This document shows, one piece after another, positions 25,418 to 33,988 of a stretch of 64,000 nucleotides of DNA. The stretch is from positions 62,001-126,000 of the forward strand of contig NZ_CANLGU010000007.1 in assembly GCF_947490405.1 (NCBI RefSeq). Reading direction: 5' to 3'. The translations under genes were made by a program, and so were the position numbers. Source of the stretch: an uncultured Algibacter sp. (lineage in GTDB: Bacteria; Bacteroidota; Bacteroidia; Flavobacteriales; Flavobacteriaceae). The notes below the pieces were generated by a model. It searched no databases and was not told the origin of the DNA. It was given only the letters and a program-made list of their open reading frames with translations. How positions within the stretch are numbered: position 1 is the first letter of the stretch; the number at the start of each line of letters is the position of its first letter.

Positions 25418-25426
25418 GTTTACAAC
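25418..25426. repeat. Cassette-end 9-mer GTTTACAAC, partner of 24925-24933
   Basis: Exact reverse complement of GTTGTAAAC at the other side of the lipocalin-like gene. In integron cassettes the box before a gene pairs with the box after it when the cassette is circular, so this is the predicted outer boundary of unit C. Confidence 0.45.
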
Positions 25427-25629
25427 TCGTTATAAAATAACTTTTATGTTTCATATCCCGAAAATATATCAGGATATGGTAAGTTTTTTGTCGTTGTTAT
25501 CCTATAAATATAAATATTTTTTTATAAGAAAAACAAAAGTGTCATGAGATATATACTATAAGCTTACTCTATTTGTAGTACTAATGTATGATTAAGAATT
25601 AGCCTTATTTTTTAAAGTTATTTGGCTAA

Positions 25630-25662
25630 AAAAAACCTTCAGGTTTTTAAAACTTGAAGGGT
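25630..25662 (-). terminator. Terminator of msrA
   Basis: On the minus strand CCTTCAAGTTTT and AAAACCTGAAGG form a 12-bp stem with one G-T pair, followed by eight T. It sits 25-57 bases past the msrA stop. Confidence 0.8.
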
Positions 25663-25686
25663 GTGGATATGTAATTTTAATATTTT

Positions 25687-26349
25687 TTAATGCGCAGCTT
25701 TCTTCAAAAATTCCTTAGGGAAGTTTGCCTTAAATCTGTTTAATCTTGGGATAGATACATTTTGAATATAAGGATGGTTTGGGTGCAATTTTTCATAATC
25801 TTGATGGTAATCTTCGGCTACCCAAAACTTTTGAAACGGATACACTTCTGCAGCGATTTCAACATCTAATTGTTTTGCTAATGCTGCTTTCTTTTTTAAA
25901 ATGATTTGTTTCTGTTCCTCATTTTGATAGAAAATAATAGAGCGGTATTGTGAGCCTCTATCGTTACCTTGTCCGTTTACTTGGGTAACGTTTTGTGATG
26001 CGAAATATACATCTACTAAAGTTTCAAAACTAACAATTTTGGGGTCGTAAATAATTTCTACAGCCTCAGCGTGTCCTGTTCTTCCTGTATTGCTTGAGCC
26101 GTACGTTGGGCTTTTTGTGTGGCCGCCAGAATATCCTGAAATGGATTCTTCTACACCTTTTACACTTTCATAAATGGCTTCTACACACCAAAAGCATCCG
26201 CTTGCAAAATAAGCTCTGGCTTTTCCGTTTTTTATGGAGACTTCTATTGGATCTGCATTAATTACGGCTTGTTGTTTTTTACTTGATTGTGCGTTGTTTT
26301 GGCAACTGAATAATATGATAATTGCTAAAATTGGAATGATTTGCTTCAT
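25687..26349 (-). CDS. msrA: Peptide methionine sulfoxide reductase MsrA, exported lipoprotein
   Basis: A 220-aa protein that reduces methionine-S-sulfoxide in proteins. The catalytic motif GCFWCVEAIYESVKGV is preceded by YFAS; GYSGGHTKSPTY and TGHAEAVEIIYDP are typical. The mature enzyme is behind an SPII lipoprotein signal (MKQIIPILAIIILFSCQN), so it acts in the periplasm or on the outer membrane rather than in the cytosol. Monocistronic, ending at a strong terminator. Confidence 0.95.
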   Translation of the reverse strand: MKQIIPILAIIILFSCQNNAQSSKKQQAVINADPIEVSIKNGKARAYFASGCFWCVEAIYESVKGVEESISGYSGGHTKSPTYGSSNTGRTGHAEAVEIIYDPKIVSFETLVDVYFASQNVTQVNGQGNDRGSQYRSIIFYQNEEQKQIILKKKAALAKQLDVEIAAEVYPFQKFWVAEDYHQDYEKLHPNHPYIQNVSIPRLNRFKANFPKEFLKKAAH

Positions 26350-26447
26350 AACTTATTTTTCTTTTTCTAATAGACGTTTAAAAATACAAAACCTTAAATG
26401 GTTTTATGTGAAAGTTTTTTTAAATTCTTAATAGTAAGAATTAGATT

Positions 26448-26463
26448 CCCCTCCTTGGAGGGG
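26448..26463. repeat. Palindrome CCCCTCC-TT-GGAGGGG
   Basis: A perfect 7-bp stem followed by TTAGGGGTGGG, the form of a small intergenic element common in Flavobacteriaceae. It lies just before the tail of the dispersed GGGCGTTACC repeat family. Confidence 0.5.
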
Positions 26464-26479
26464 TTAGGGGTGGGTTTTT

Positions 26480-26522
26480 GCGTTAGTACCGATAGCTATC
26501 GGGAGCAGTGGCATCCTTTTTT
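26480..26522 (-). repeat. Dispersed palindromic repeat, tail-only copy with inserted CCGATAGCTATCGG
   Basis: On the minus strand AAAAAAGGATGCC...AACGC, as in the other copies' right halves. The usual AATCCCT part is replaced by a segment with the perfect 14-bp palindrome CCGATAGCTATCGG (26489-26502), itself a recurrent Bacteroidetes palindrome. Confidence 0.55.
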
Positions 26523-26540
26523 GTGCAAACGTTTTGCATA

Positions 26541-26573
26541 AAAAAAGCCTCCAGATTTCTGAAGGCTTTTTTT
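26541..26573. terminator. Bidirectional terminator after the coiled-coil gene
   Basis: AAAAAAGCCT-C-CAGA-TT-TCTG-A-AGGCTTTTTT: two stacked stems with A and T tracts on both sides. Serves the leftward gene ending at 26591. Confidence 0.8.
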
Positions 26574-26590
26574 GTATAATTGAAAATGGG

Positions 26591-27370
26591 TTATAGTTTT
26601 GCAAACATTTTTTCCATTTTTGTTTTTTGCTCTTCGGCTAAGGCTGCATCTACCAAAATACGACCACTGTGCTCATCTGTAATTACTTTTTTACGTGATG
26701 CAATTTCTACTTGTACTTGTGGCGGGATGGTAAAAAACGATCCTCCAGAAGCTCCTCTTTCAATAGGTACAACTGCTAAGCCATTTTTTACATTAGTTCT
26801 AATTCTGGTGTAAGCTGCGACTAAACGCTCTTCAATTTGCTGTTTGTAAGCTTCAGATTTTTCGATTAAAGCTTGCTCTTCTTTTTCAGTTTCTGCTAAA
26901 ATAGCATCAAGCTCGCCTTTTTTATGTTTTAAGTGATTTTCACGCTCTTTTAAACGTTCTTTAGTTTCAGAAATCACTTCTTTTTTCTGCTCGATTTGAG
27001 CTTTAAATTCTTTAATATGCTTTTCAGCTAATTCAATTTCTAGTTCCTGAAACTCTACTTCTTTAGTTAACGAGTTAAACTCTCTGTTATTTCTAACATT
27101 TTTTTGTTGCTCGCTGTATTTTTTAATTAAAGCTTTAGATTCTTCAATTAAGTTTTTCTTTCCAGCAATATCGTTATCAATAACTTCTAAATTAGCAACA
27201 AGTTTTTCTAATCTGATGTTTAATCCAGCAACTTCATCTTCTAAATCACGAACTTCTAAAGGAAGTTCTCCACGAACATTTCTAATTTCATCTATACGAG
27301 AATCGATGAGTTGTAAATCGTATAAAGCTCTTAAACGCTCTTCAACAGTTACTTCTTTCTTTTTAGCCAT
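26591..27370 (-). CDS. Coiled-coil protein of the C4-type zinc-ribbon (CT398/DUF164) family, cysteines lost
   Basis: A 259-aa protein. Residues about 15-190 are a long antiparallel coiled coil (LIDSRIDEIRNVRGELPLEV; KYSEQQKNVRNNREFNSLTK is the conserved family core). The C-terminal part, IPPQVQVEIASRKKVITDEH then SGRILVD, corresponds to the zinc ribbon, but the protein has no cysteine at all, so no C4 zinc site. Bacteroidetes members commonly show this. Encoded 3 bp after the Nif3-like gene, a conserved pair. Function unclear. Confidence 0.85.
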   Translation of the reverse strand: MAKKKEVTVEERLRALYDLQLIDSRIDEIRNVRGELPLEVRDLEDEVAGLNIRLEKLVANLEVIDNDIAGKKNLIEESKALIKKYSEQQKNVRNNREFNSLTKEVEFQELEIELAEKHIKEFKAQIEQKKEVISETKERLKERENHLKHKKGELDAILAETEKEEQALIEKSEAYKQQIEERLVAAYTRIRTNVKNGLAVVPIERGASGGSFFTIPPQVQVEIASRKKVITDEHSGRILVDAALAEEQKTKMEKMFAKL

Positions 27371-27373
27371 ACT

Positions 27374-28468
27374 TTAAAAATACTTAACAGGATTGGTATT
27401 TGTCTTTGATAAAATGATTGCAAAATTAGTAATTTTTTTTGTAAGATAAGCTACTAAAAGGTTTTTTGTGAATTGCTCGCTTTCGTAGTGCCCAATATCT
27501 GTTAAAAGGATACGATTTTCGGCCGTAAAAAAGTCATGATATTTTAAATCGGCAGTTACAAAAGCATCGGCACCATTGGCTATGGCTGCTTGAATGGCAA
27601 AACTACCAGAGCCACCTAAAACGGCTACCTTTTTTATTTTTTTATCTAAAAATGGGGAATGTCTAATACCACCTGTTTTCATTTTTGTTTTTAGATAGTT
27701 TAAAAAACTAGATTCGTCTATTGGATTTTTAAATTCCCCTATCATGCCCATACCAATATTTTGGTTTTTGTTTTCTAGTGTAATGGTTTCGTAAGCAACT
27801 TCCTCGTATGAGTGTGTTTTGAAAAGTGTTTTTAGAACTTGCGATTCTAAATGTTTGGTGTAAGTAACAGTGATTTTAGTTTCTGCCTCAGTGTGGGTTT
27901 TGCCTTTTTGCCCTTTAGTTGGGTTGGAATTATTATTTCCTTTAAATGTGCCATAACCTTCTACATTAAAACTGCAATGGGAATAATTACCAATATGTCC
28001 TGCCCCAATTTTAAATAAAGCAGATCGTAATTGTTCTGCTTCATCTTTTGGGACATAAGTAGTTAGTTTTTTAATAGTTTCACTTTGTGGAATTAAAATA
28101 CGTTTGTTGGTTAATTCTAACTGATTACAAATCATGTCATTTACGCCCTGTAGTGCGTTATCAAGTGCAGTATGTATGCTAAAAATGGCAATATCATGTT
28201 TAATGGCTTTCATTACAACACGCTCTACATAATTTTTTCCTGTTAATTTTTTTAAACCTTTAAAAATAATAGGGTGGAAGCTTACTATAAGATTACAATT
28301 AGCATCAATGGCTTCATCTACAACCGCTTCAAGCGTGTCTAGTGTAACTAAAACCCCTGTAACTTCTTGAGTTTTGCTACCAACTAAAAGACCTACATTA
28401 TCAAAATCTTCAGCGTAAGCTAAAGGAGCGAGTTCTTCTAAATGATTTATAACGTCTTGTACAATCAT
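27374..28468 (-). CDS. Nif3-like dinuclear metal centre protein (GTP cyclohydrolase 1 type 2 family)
   Basis: A 364-aa protein. Conserved metal-site segments: YAEDFDNVGLLVG, VSFHPIIFKGLKKLTG, SIHTALDNALQGVND, and near the C-terminus VLGGSGSFAIQAAIANGADA and TDIGHYESEQF. The long form, with a central CutA-like insert, is the usual one. The frame starts 42 bases earlier, but ATG 28468 (MIVQDVINHLEELAP) matches family N-termini and lies downstream of a good promoter at 28487-28517. Biochemical role unsettled in the family. Confidence 0.9.
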   Translation of the reverse strand: MIVQDVINHLEELAPLAYAEDFDNVGLLVGSKTQEVTGVLVTLDTLEAVVDEAIDANCNLIVSFHPIIFKGLKKLTGKNYVERVVMKAIKHDIAIFSIHTALDNALQGVNDMICNQLELTNKRILIPQSETIKKLTTYVPKDEAEQLRSALFKIGAGHIGNYSHCSFNVEGYGTFKGNNNSNPTKGQKGKTHTEAETKITVTYTKHLESQVLKTLFKTHSYEEVAYETITLENKNQNIGMGMIGEFKNPIDESSFLNYLKTKMKTGGIRHSPFLDKKIKKVAVLGGSGSFAIQAAIANGADAFVTADLKYHDFFTAENRILLTDIGHYESEQFTKNLLVAYLTKKITNFAIILSKTNTNPVKYF

Positions 28469-28486
28469 ATGTATTCTGTTTAAATT

Positions 28487-28517
28487 CAAAGATAAAATAA
28501 TTACTTTCACAAGTAAA
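28487..28517 (-). promoter_or_regulatory. Bacteroidetes-type promoter of the Nif3-like operon
   Basis: Minus strand: TTTA (28517-28514), exactly 19 bases, TATCTTTG (28494-28487). The predicted start of transcription, near 28480, favours the ATG at 28468. Confidence 0.7.
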
Positions 28518-28615
28518 TTATTTATTACTCATAAAGTTGTCTTGTGTAATTGTTATGATTTTATAATTATTATATTGGGCGTTTGTAAATATTAAATCAT
28601 AATGATTTCGTTGCT

Positions 28616-29614
28616 GTGAAGCTTTTAAGAAAAATATTATTTCCTGTTGTTCCTATCTATTTTTTTGTGACATGGTTGCGAAATAAATTATACGATTGGG
28701 ATATTAAAAAATCGACTTCTTTTAGTTTGCCTGTAATTTGTGTTGGAAACTTAAGTGTTGGTGGTACAGGAAAAACCCCAATGATAGAGTATTTAATAAG
28801 GCTTTTAAAAGATGATAACAAAATAGCCATATTAAGTCGAGGCTATAAGCGAAAAACAGAAGGGTTTCAATTAGCCGATGTAAATGCTTCTGCTAAAAGT
28901 ATTGGAGATGAGCCATTTCAATTCTATTCAAAATTTAAAAATGATGTTCTGGTAGCGGTAGATTCTGATAGGCGAAATGGTATTAAAAAATTAAATGAAA
29001 AACAGCCTCATATCATTTTATTAGATGATGCTTTTCAACATAGAAAAGTAAAAGCAGGTTTGAATATTTTGCTAACTACTTATGATAATCCATATTTTAA
29101 GGATATGGTTTTGCCAACTGGTAATTTGCGTGAGCCACAAGAAGGCGCAAAACGTGCAGATATTATTGTAGTAACCAAATGCCCAAAAACTATAAACGTT
29201 ATTGAAAAAGCAGGCATAATAAAGCAGATAGCTGCAAAACCACATCAGCAGGTATTTTTTAGTTCTATTGCTTATTCGGATACATTATTTTCTGCTGTGA
29301 AAACTAAGTCTTTGGAGAGTTTAAAACATTTTACCTTAGTCACTGGTATAGCAAATGCTAAGCCTCTAGTTAATTTTTTAAATGAAAAGCAATTAAGCTT
29401 TAATCATTTAAATTTTAAAGATCACTATGATTTTACAAAAGAGGATGTAGCTGCCTTAGAGAAAGAAGACTTAATTGTAACGACTGAAAAGGATTTTATG
29501 CGATTGAAGCAGCATGATGCATTAAGCGAGAAACTTTTTTACTTACCCATTACCGTAAACATTGATAATCCTGAGAAGTTAAATAAAATTATAACAGATT
29601 TTGTTAAGCACTAG
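28616..29614 (+). CDS. lpxK: Tetraacyldisaccharide 4'-kinase
   Basis: A 332-aa inner-membrane-associated kinase that phosphorylates the lipid A precursor at the 4' position. An N-terminal amphipathic/membrane helix (ILFPVVPIYFFVTWLRNKLY) precedes the Walker A motif CVGNLSVGGTGKTPMIEYL; LSRGYKR, DDAFQHRKV (second-site Asp and His) and VTTEKDFMRL follow. GTG at 28616 is the start. Convergent with the hybrid kinase, overlapping by 11 bp. Confidence 0.95.
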   Translation: MKLLRKILFPVVPIYFFVTWLRNKLYDWDIKKSTSFSLPVICVGNLSVGGTGKTPMIEYLIRLLKDDNKIAILSRGYKRKTEGFQLADVNASAKSIGDEPFQFYSKFKNDVLVAVDSDRRNGIKKLNEKQPHIILLDDAFQHRKVKAGLNILLTTYDNPYFKDMVLPTGNLREPQEGAKRADIIVVTKCPKTINVIEKAGIIKQIAAKPHQQVFFSSIAYSDTLFSAVKTKSLESLKHFTLVTGIANAKPLVNFLNEKQLSFNHLNFKDHYDFTKEDVAALEKEDLIVTTEKDFMRLKQHDALSEKLFYLPITVNIDNPEKLNKIITDFVKH

Positions 29615-31844
29615 TTGATGACGCTTTGTTTTTACCAGCTAGAGCGTTGTAAAGTTTTTTCTCAAACTCTTCTTGTTTAAAAGGCTTAGGAATAATATCT
29701 GTAAATCCGGCTTCTTCAAATTCATGCATTTTGTCTTCAATAGTAACTGCAGTAAGGGCAAATATGGTAAGCTCTTTATCAAAAGATCTTACTCTTTTTG
29801 TTGCTTCAATACCACTTATTCCTGGCATATGTATATCCATTAATATAATGTTGTAATCATTGGCTTTGATGCTTTCAACTGCAGCTTCGCCATTATCAAC
29901 AATATCACAATGAAGTTCCATTTTAGTTAAAATCTTTTTGGTAATCATTTGGTTAATTTTGTTATCCTCAACTACCAATATTTTAACTTTACTTAAGTCT
30001 ATATCTTCTTTATTACCTTCAAAGTAAGCAACTTTATTTTCTTTAGCTTCTTCTATAGTTGTATGTTCAAGAGGTATTTCAAAATAGAAAGTTGTTCCTT
30101 TTTCTAATTCACTTTTAACGTAAATTTTACCTTTTAAAATATCAATTAAACCTTTAACAATTGAAAGTCCTAAACCTGTACCGCCGTATTTACGATTAAT
30201 TTGAATGGATCCTTGAGAGAAACTCTCAAACATGTGATCTTGTTTTTCTTGGCTAATACCAATACCATTATCTTCTACCTCGAAACGTAATGTATAGGTT
30301 TTACCTTCTTCTTCAATTTTATAAACACGAATCCAAATGTCACCATCTTTGGTAAACTTGATGGAGTTACCAACGAGATTGATTAAAATTTGAGAAATCT
30401 TTAACTGGTCGGCAATAAAGTTTTCAGGTAAGTCTTGGTCGTATTCAAAATGAATTTTAACGTTATTGTCTAAGGCTTGATTATTAAGAGCAAGAATGAT
30501 ATTATTAATTTTCTTTTTTAGATTGAAAGATTCAGGCTCAACATCAACCTTATTAGCTTCAATTTTATTAATTTGAAGGATGTCGTTAATAAAAGTTAAT
30601 AGATAATCTCCAGAGAATTTAAGCGATTTTAAATGCTGTACTTGTTCTGGTCTTGGGTTTTCATCCAAAAGCATATTACTTAAGCCAGTTACAGCATAAA
30701 GCGGTGTACGTAACTCGTGTGTTACAGTAGATAAAAAATTGGCCTTTGTTTTAGAAGCTAATTCAGCCTTTTCTTTAGCAATAATAAGTTCTCCATTCTT
30801 TTTGTGGAGCATATTATTGGTCTTTAATCTAATATTATTATTCTTATAAAGTGATAATGTTAAAAGTGATAAAATAGTAATTAACGCCACACTTAAAATA
30901 GAAATTAAAGTACCTAGATTTTTATCATCCTCAGCTTTTTCTAATTTCTGAACTACTTCTTTGTTTTTCTCAATTTCTTCATTTAAACGAAATTGAGTTT
31001 CTTGATTTCTTGACGAGTTAATTCGAGTTAAACTCCTTATAGAATCAGAAAGGTTTAAATGCGTTTGTAAGTAATCTCTAGAAAGTTTGTATTCTTCTAA
31101 GTTATGATATAGATCACTGATTACAGCATAACCTTCATTAAGCGTGTTTGTAAATCTATTCGTTTTAGCAATTTGTAAGCCTGCCAAAGCAACTTCAAGT
31201 GCTTTTTCGTCATTACCCAGTTTGTTGTAAATTTTAGCGTGATTAATTAGTGCTTCGCTTTGCGTTTTTAAATAATCATACTTTTTAGAAATAGCCAAAG
31301 ACTGTTCTACAACATCTCTAGCCTTTTTGTAATTTTTTAGTTCACTGTATGTTTTCCCTTCCTGTAATAAGGTTTCAGCTAATTCTTCATTTAAATCTTC
31401 TTCTTCAAATTTAGATTTGGCAGCCGTATAAGAATCTAATGCAGAGTAATAATCCTTTTTTGCTAAATAAACGTCGCCAAACGTTTTGTAAGAGCTACCT
31501 AAATTAGCATTATCATTTATAATACGTTGAATTTCAATAGCTTTGTTTAACGATTTAATAGCCTTGTCTTCTTCTTCTAGAATGAGTTCTAATCTACCTT
31601 TTACAGCATAAATAATTCCAAGACTTTTTTTCTTGCCAGCATTTTCAGCTAATTCTAAAGCCTCATCAAGATTCTTTTTAGCTTTATAATAGTTATAATT
31701 CTCTAACTCAGTTTGCGACTGTGTTATACGGTAATTAATATTGTTTTGTACCAATTCAGGGTCTTCATCCATAGCCTTTTGAGAAAAAGCAGTGATGCTG
31801 ATTAGCATAAAAACAATCAATATATAGTTTTTAATTTGGGACAT
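29604..31844 (-). CDS. Hybrid sensor histidine kinase with TPR sensor region (second copy)
   Basis: A 746-aa protein with the same order as the kinase at 6250: signal sequence, TPR helices (LGSSYKTFGDVYLAKKDYYS and others), a coiled linker, one membrane helix (TLISILSVALITILSLLTLS), HisKA (FLSTVTHELRTPLYAV), HATPase (ILINLVGNSIKF; GGTGLGLSIVKG) and receiver (IILMDIHMPGISGIE; IPKPF). No response regulator next to it. An exact TATATTTG -7 element lies at 31871-31864. Confidence 0.9.
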   Translation of the reverse strand: MSQIKNYILIVFMLISITAFSQKAMDEDPELVQNNINYRITQSQTELENYNYYKAKKNLDEALELAENAGKKKSLGIIYAVKGRLELILEEEDKAIKSLNKAIEIQRIINDNANLGSSYKTFGDVYLAKKDYYSALDSYTAAKSKFEEEDLNEELAETLLQEGKTYSELKNYKKARDVVEQSLAISKKYDYLKTQSEALINHAKIYNKLGNDEKALEVALAGLQIAKTNRFTNTLNEGYAVISDLYHNLEEYKLSRDYLQTHLNLSDSIRSLTRINSSRNQETQFRLNEEIEKNKEVVQKLEKAEDDKNLGTLISILSVALITILSLLTLSLYKNNNIRLKTNNMLHKKNGELIIAKEKAELASKTKANFLSTVTHELRTPLYAVTGLSNMLLDENPRPEQVQHLKSLKFSGDYLLTFINDILQINKIEANKVDVEPESFNLKKKINNIILALNNQALDNNVKIHFEYDQDLPENFIADQLKISQILINLVGNSIKFTKDGDIWIRVYKIEEEGKTYTLRFEVEDNGIGISQEKQDHMFESFSQGSIQINRKYGGTGLGLSIVKGLIDILKGKIYVKSELEKGTTFYFEIPLEHTTIEEAKENKVAYFEGNKEDIDLSKVKILVVEDNKINQMITKKILTKMELHCDIVDNGEAAVESIKANDYNIILMDIHMPGISGIEATKRVRSFDKELTIFALTAVTIEDKMHEFEEAGFTDIIPKPFKQEEFEKKLYNALAGKNKASSTSA

Positions 31845-31863
31845 TTTAAAATAATGTTGCGGA

Positions 31864-31871
31864 CAAATATA
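31864..31871 (-). promoter_or_regulatory. -7 element (TATATTTG) of the hybrid kinase gene
   Basis: Exact TAnnTTTG on the minus strand, 20 bases before the ATG at 31844 and just after the gap stop. A TTTG lies 13 bases further upstream, closer than usual, so the -33 is uncertain. Confidence 0.5.
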
Positions 31872-31872
31872 A

Positions 31873-32889
31873 TTATTTTATCGACAAAAGACACTTTTTT
31901 TCCGATAAATTACATAATAAGTCAATTATTCGTGTAGAATATCCCGTTTCATTGTCATACCAACCAATTATTTTTACCATGTTTCCTATAACAGAAGTCA
32001 TTTGCGAATCGAAAATACAAGAATGTGAGTTTCCAACAATATCAATGGAAACAATAGGGTCTTCAGTATATTCTAAAATACCTTTGTAATTAGTTTCAGA
32101 AGCGACTTTAAATGCTTTATTTATATCATCAATAGAAACCGTATTCTTAACATTAAATGTAATATCGGTTAAAGACCCGTTTATCACAGGAACTCGAATA
32201 CCACAACCACCAATAACCTCAGAAAGTTCTGGGAAAATTTTTGTTAGTGCCTTTGCTGCACCAGTAGTAGTAGGAACTATGGATTGGCTTGCGGCTCTTG
32301 ATCTGCGTAAATCTCGATGTGGCTGGTCGTGTAAACTTTGGTCTGTAGTGTATGAGTGTACCGTTGTAATATAAGCTTGATTAATACCACAAAGTTTATT
32401 TATAATATCAATCATAGGTGCCGCATTGTTTGTGGTGCACGATGCATTAGAGATAATAGTTTCTGTACCATCTATACTCGCATCATTAATACCTAAAACA
32501 ATGGTTTTAATATCGTCTTCTATTGGCGGAACACTTAAAATTACACATTTAGCTCCATGGTTTATATGATGCTGCAATTCTAAGCCCATTTTAAACTTTC
32601 CAGTAGACTCAATCACATAATCAACTTCAAAAGGGGTCCAATCAATGTCTTTTGGGTGGTTTTTGTTTAAAAGCGGGATACTAATTTTATTGGCAATAAT
32701 GGTTTGGTTGCTATGCGATACATCACCATCAAAAATGCCATGTATGCTATCATATTTTAGTAAGTGGCTTAATGTTTTAGCATCAGATAAATCGTTAATA
32801 GCAACAACCTGCATGTTTTCATAGCTTTGAAGGAGTCTAAAAACACGTCTGCCTATTCTACCAAAACCATTGATAGCAATACGAATCAT
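31873..32889 (-). CDS. gap: Glyceraldehyde-3-phosphate dehydrogenase (type I)
   Basis: A 338-aa enzyme. N-terminal NAD-binding IAINGFGRIGRRVFRLL, the active-site SNASCTTNNAAP with the catalytic Cys, THSYTTDQSLHD, and WYDNETGYSTRI at the C-terminus. It oxidises glyceraldehyde-3-phosphate to 1,3-bisphosphoglycerate. Residue pattern RRSRAASQSIVPTTTGAAKA is canonical. It follows lipA by 1 bp, so the two genes form an operon; a second gap gene elsewhere is likely, since this one is not in a glycolytic cluster. Confidence 0.95.
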   Translation of the reverse strand: MIRIAINGFGRIGRRVFRLLQSYENMQVVAINDLSDAKTLSHLLKYDSIHGIFDGDVSHSNQTIIANKISIPLLNKNHPKDIDWTPFEVDYVIESTGKFKMGLELQHHINHGAKCVILSVPPIEDDIKTIVLGINDASIDGTETIISNASCTTNNAAPMIDIINKLCGINQAYITTVHSYTTDQSLHDQPHRDLRRSRAASQSIVPTTTGAAKALTKIFPELSEVIGGCGIRVPVINGSLTDITFNVKNTVSIDDINKAFKVASETNYKGILEYTEDPIVSIDIVGNSHSCIFDSQMTSVIGNMVKIIGWYDNETGYSTRIIDLLCNLSEKKCLLSIK

Positions 32890-32890
32890 A

Positions 32891-33769
32891 TTAGTTTATA
32901 TGTTTTTGTGCTTTATAAGAAGATCTAACCAGTGCGCTACTTTCTACATGACGGAATCCTAACTCTAATCCAATGTCTTCGTATTCTTTAAATTGGTCAG
33001 GATTTATAAACTGTTTTACAGGTAAGTGCTTTTTACTAGGTTGTAAATATTGCCCAATAGTAACAACATCAACATCATTTTCTTTTAAGTCATGAAGCGT
33101 AGTAATAACTTCTTCACGGGTTTCGCCTAAACCAAGCATAATACCAGATTTAGTACGTCGTTGCCCTTGTTGTTTCAAATATTTCAAAACACCCATACTT
33201 CGGTCGTATTGTGCCTGTATTCTAACTTCACGAGTTAATCGTCGTACCGTTTCAATGTTATGCGATACAACCTCTGGAGCTACATCAATAATTCTATCAA
33301 TATGTTTTTCAATTCCCTGGAAATCGGGAATCAAGGTTTCCAAGGTAGTCTCAGGATTCATTCGTCTAACAGCTTTAACCGTTTCTGCCCACATAATACT
33401 TCCCATATCCTTCAGGTCATCTCTATCTACACTAGTTAAAACCGCATGCTTAATTTTCATAATTTTTATCGAGCGTGCCACTTTCTCAGGTTCATCCCAA
33501 TCCACAGTTTCAGGTCGTCCAGTTTTTACACCACAAAACCCGCAAGAACGTGTACAAATATTACCCAAAATCATAAACGTTGCAGTACCCTCACCCCAGC
33601 ATTCACCCATATTTGGGCAACTCCCAGACGTACAAATGGTATTCAACTTGTATTTATCCACTAAACCTCTAAGTTCAGTGTATTTTTTTCCCGTAGGAAG
33701 CTTAACACGAAGCCACTTTGGTTTCGCTTGTCGCTCTGGTAATATATTCGAAGCTGTTTCGCTGTTCAT
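32891..33769 (-). CDS. lipA: Lipoyl synthase
   Basis: A 292-aa radical-SAM enzyme that inserts two sulfurs into octanoyl-protein. Two cluster motifs are seen: the auxiliary CTSGSCPNMGECW and the radical-SAM CTRSCGFCGV. The open frame extends upstream to 33907, but those 46 codons are Cys-rich nonsense running through a dispersed repeat. ATG 33769 (MNSETASNILPERQAKPKWL) is family-like and sits behind an exact TATCTTTG promoter element. Confidence 0.95.
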   Translation of the reverse strand: MNSETASNILPERQAKPKWLRVKLPTGKKYTELRGLVDKYKLNTICTSGSCPNMGECWGEGTATFMILGNICTRSCGFCGVKTGRPETVDWDEPEKVARSIKIMKIKHAVLTSVDRDDLKDMGSIMWAETVKAVRRMNPETTLETLIPDFQGIEKHIDRIIDVAPEVVSHNIETVRRLTREVRIQAQYDRSMGVLKYLKQQGQRRTKSGIMLGLGETREEVITTLHDLKENDVDVVTIGQYLQPSKKHLPVKQFINPDQFKEYEDIGLELGFRHVESSALVRSSYKAQKHIN

Positions 33770-33788
33770 ATCTCTAAAATATTGAGTG

Positions 33789-33796
33789 CAAAGATA
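33789..33796 (-). promoter_or_regulatory. -7 element (TATCTTTG) of the lipA-gap operon
   Basis: Exact TAnnTTTG, 19 bases upstream of the ATG at 33769. The -33 region is T-rich without a clear TTTG. It settles the lipA start. Confidence 0.55.
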
Positions 33797-33813
33797 CGCA
33801 TTATTTAAAAAAA

Positions 33814-33917
33814 TTTGGGCGTTACCACAAGGGTCGGGCTTTCGGCAGTCGCTTTTTTGTGTTGCATAGGTGCAACAACACAAAAAGAGCTTCAACAAAC
33901 GCCTCAATCCCTAACGC
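33814..33917. repeat. Dispersed palindromic repeat, copy 2
   Basis: Head TTTGGGCGTTACCACAAGGG, tail AATCCCTAACGC. The loop differs from copy 1: an 11-bp perfect stem TTTTTGTGTTG/CAACACAAAAA capped by TTGCATAGGTGCAA. Intergenic between lipA and the NRAMP gene. Confidence 0.7.
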
Positions 33918-33988
33918 AATGCAGAATTTCAATTCATAATTACAATAAATTAATCAACCGTTAGGTAAGCTAAAAAACACAGTAAAAA

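Noticed and set aside
33770-33907. 46-codon N-terminal extension of lipA
   Set aside because: It runs through a dispersed repeat, is Cys-rich without homology, and lies upstream of an exact promoter -7 element; ATG 33769 matches the family.
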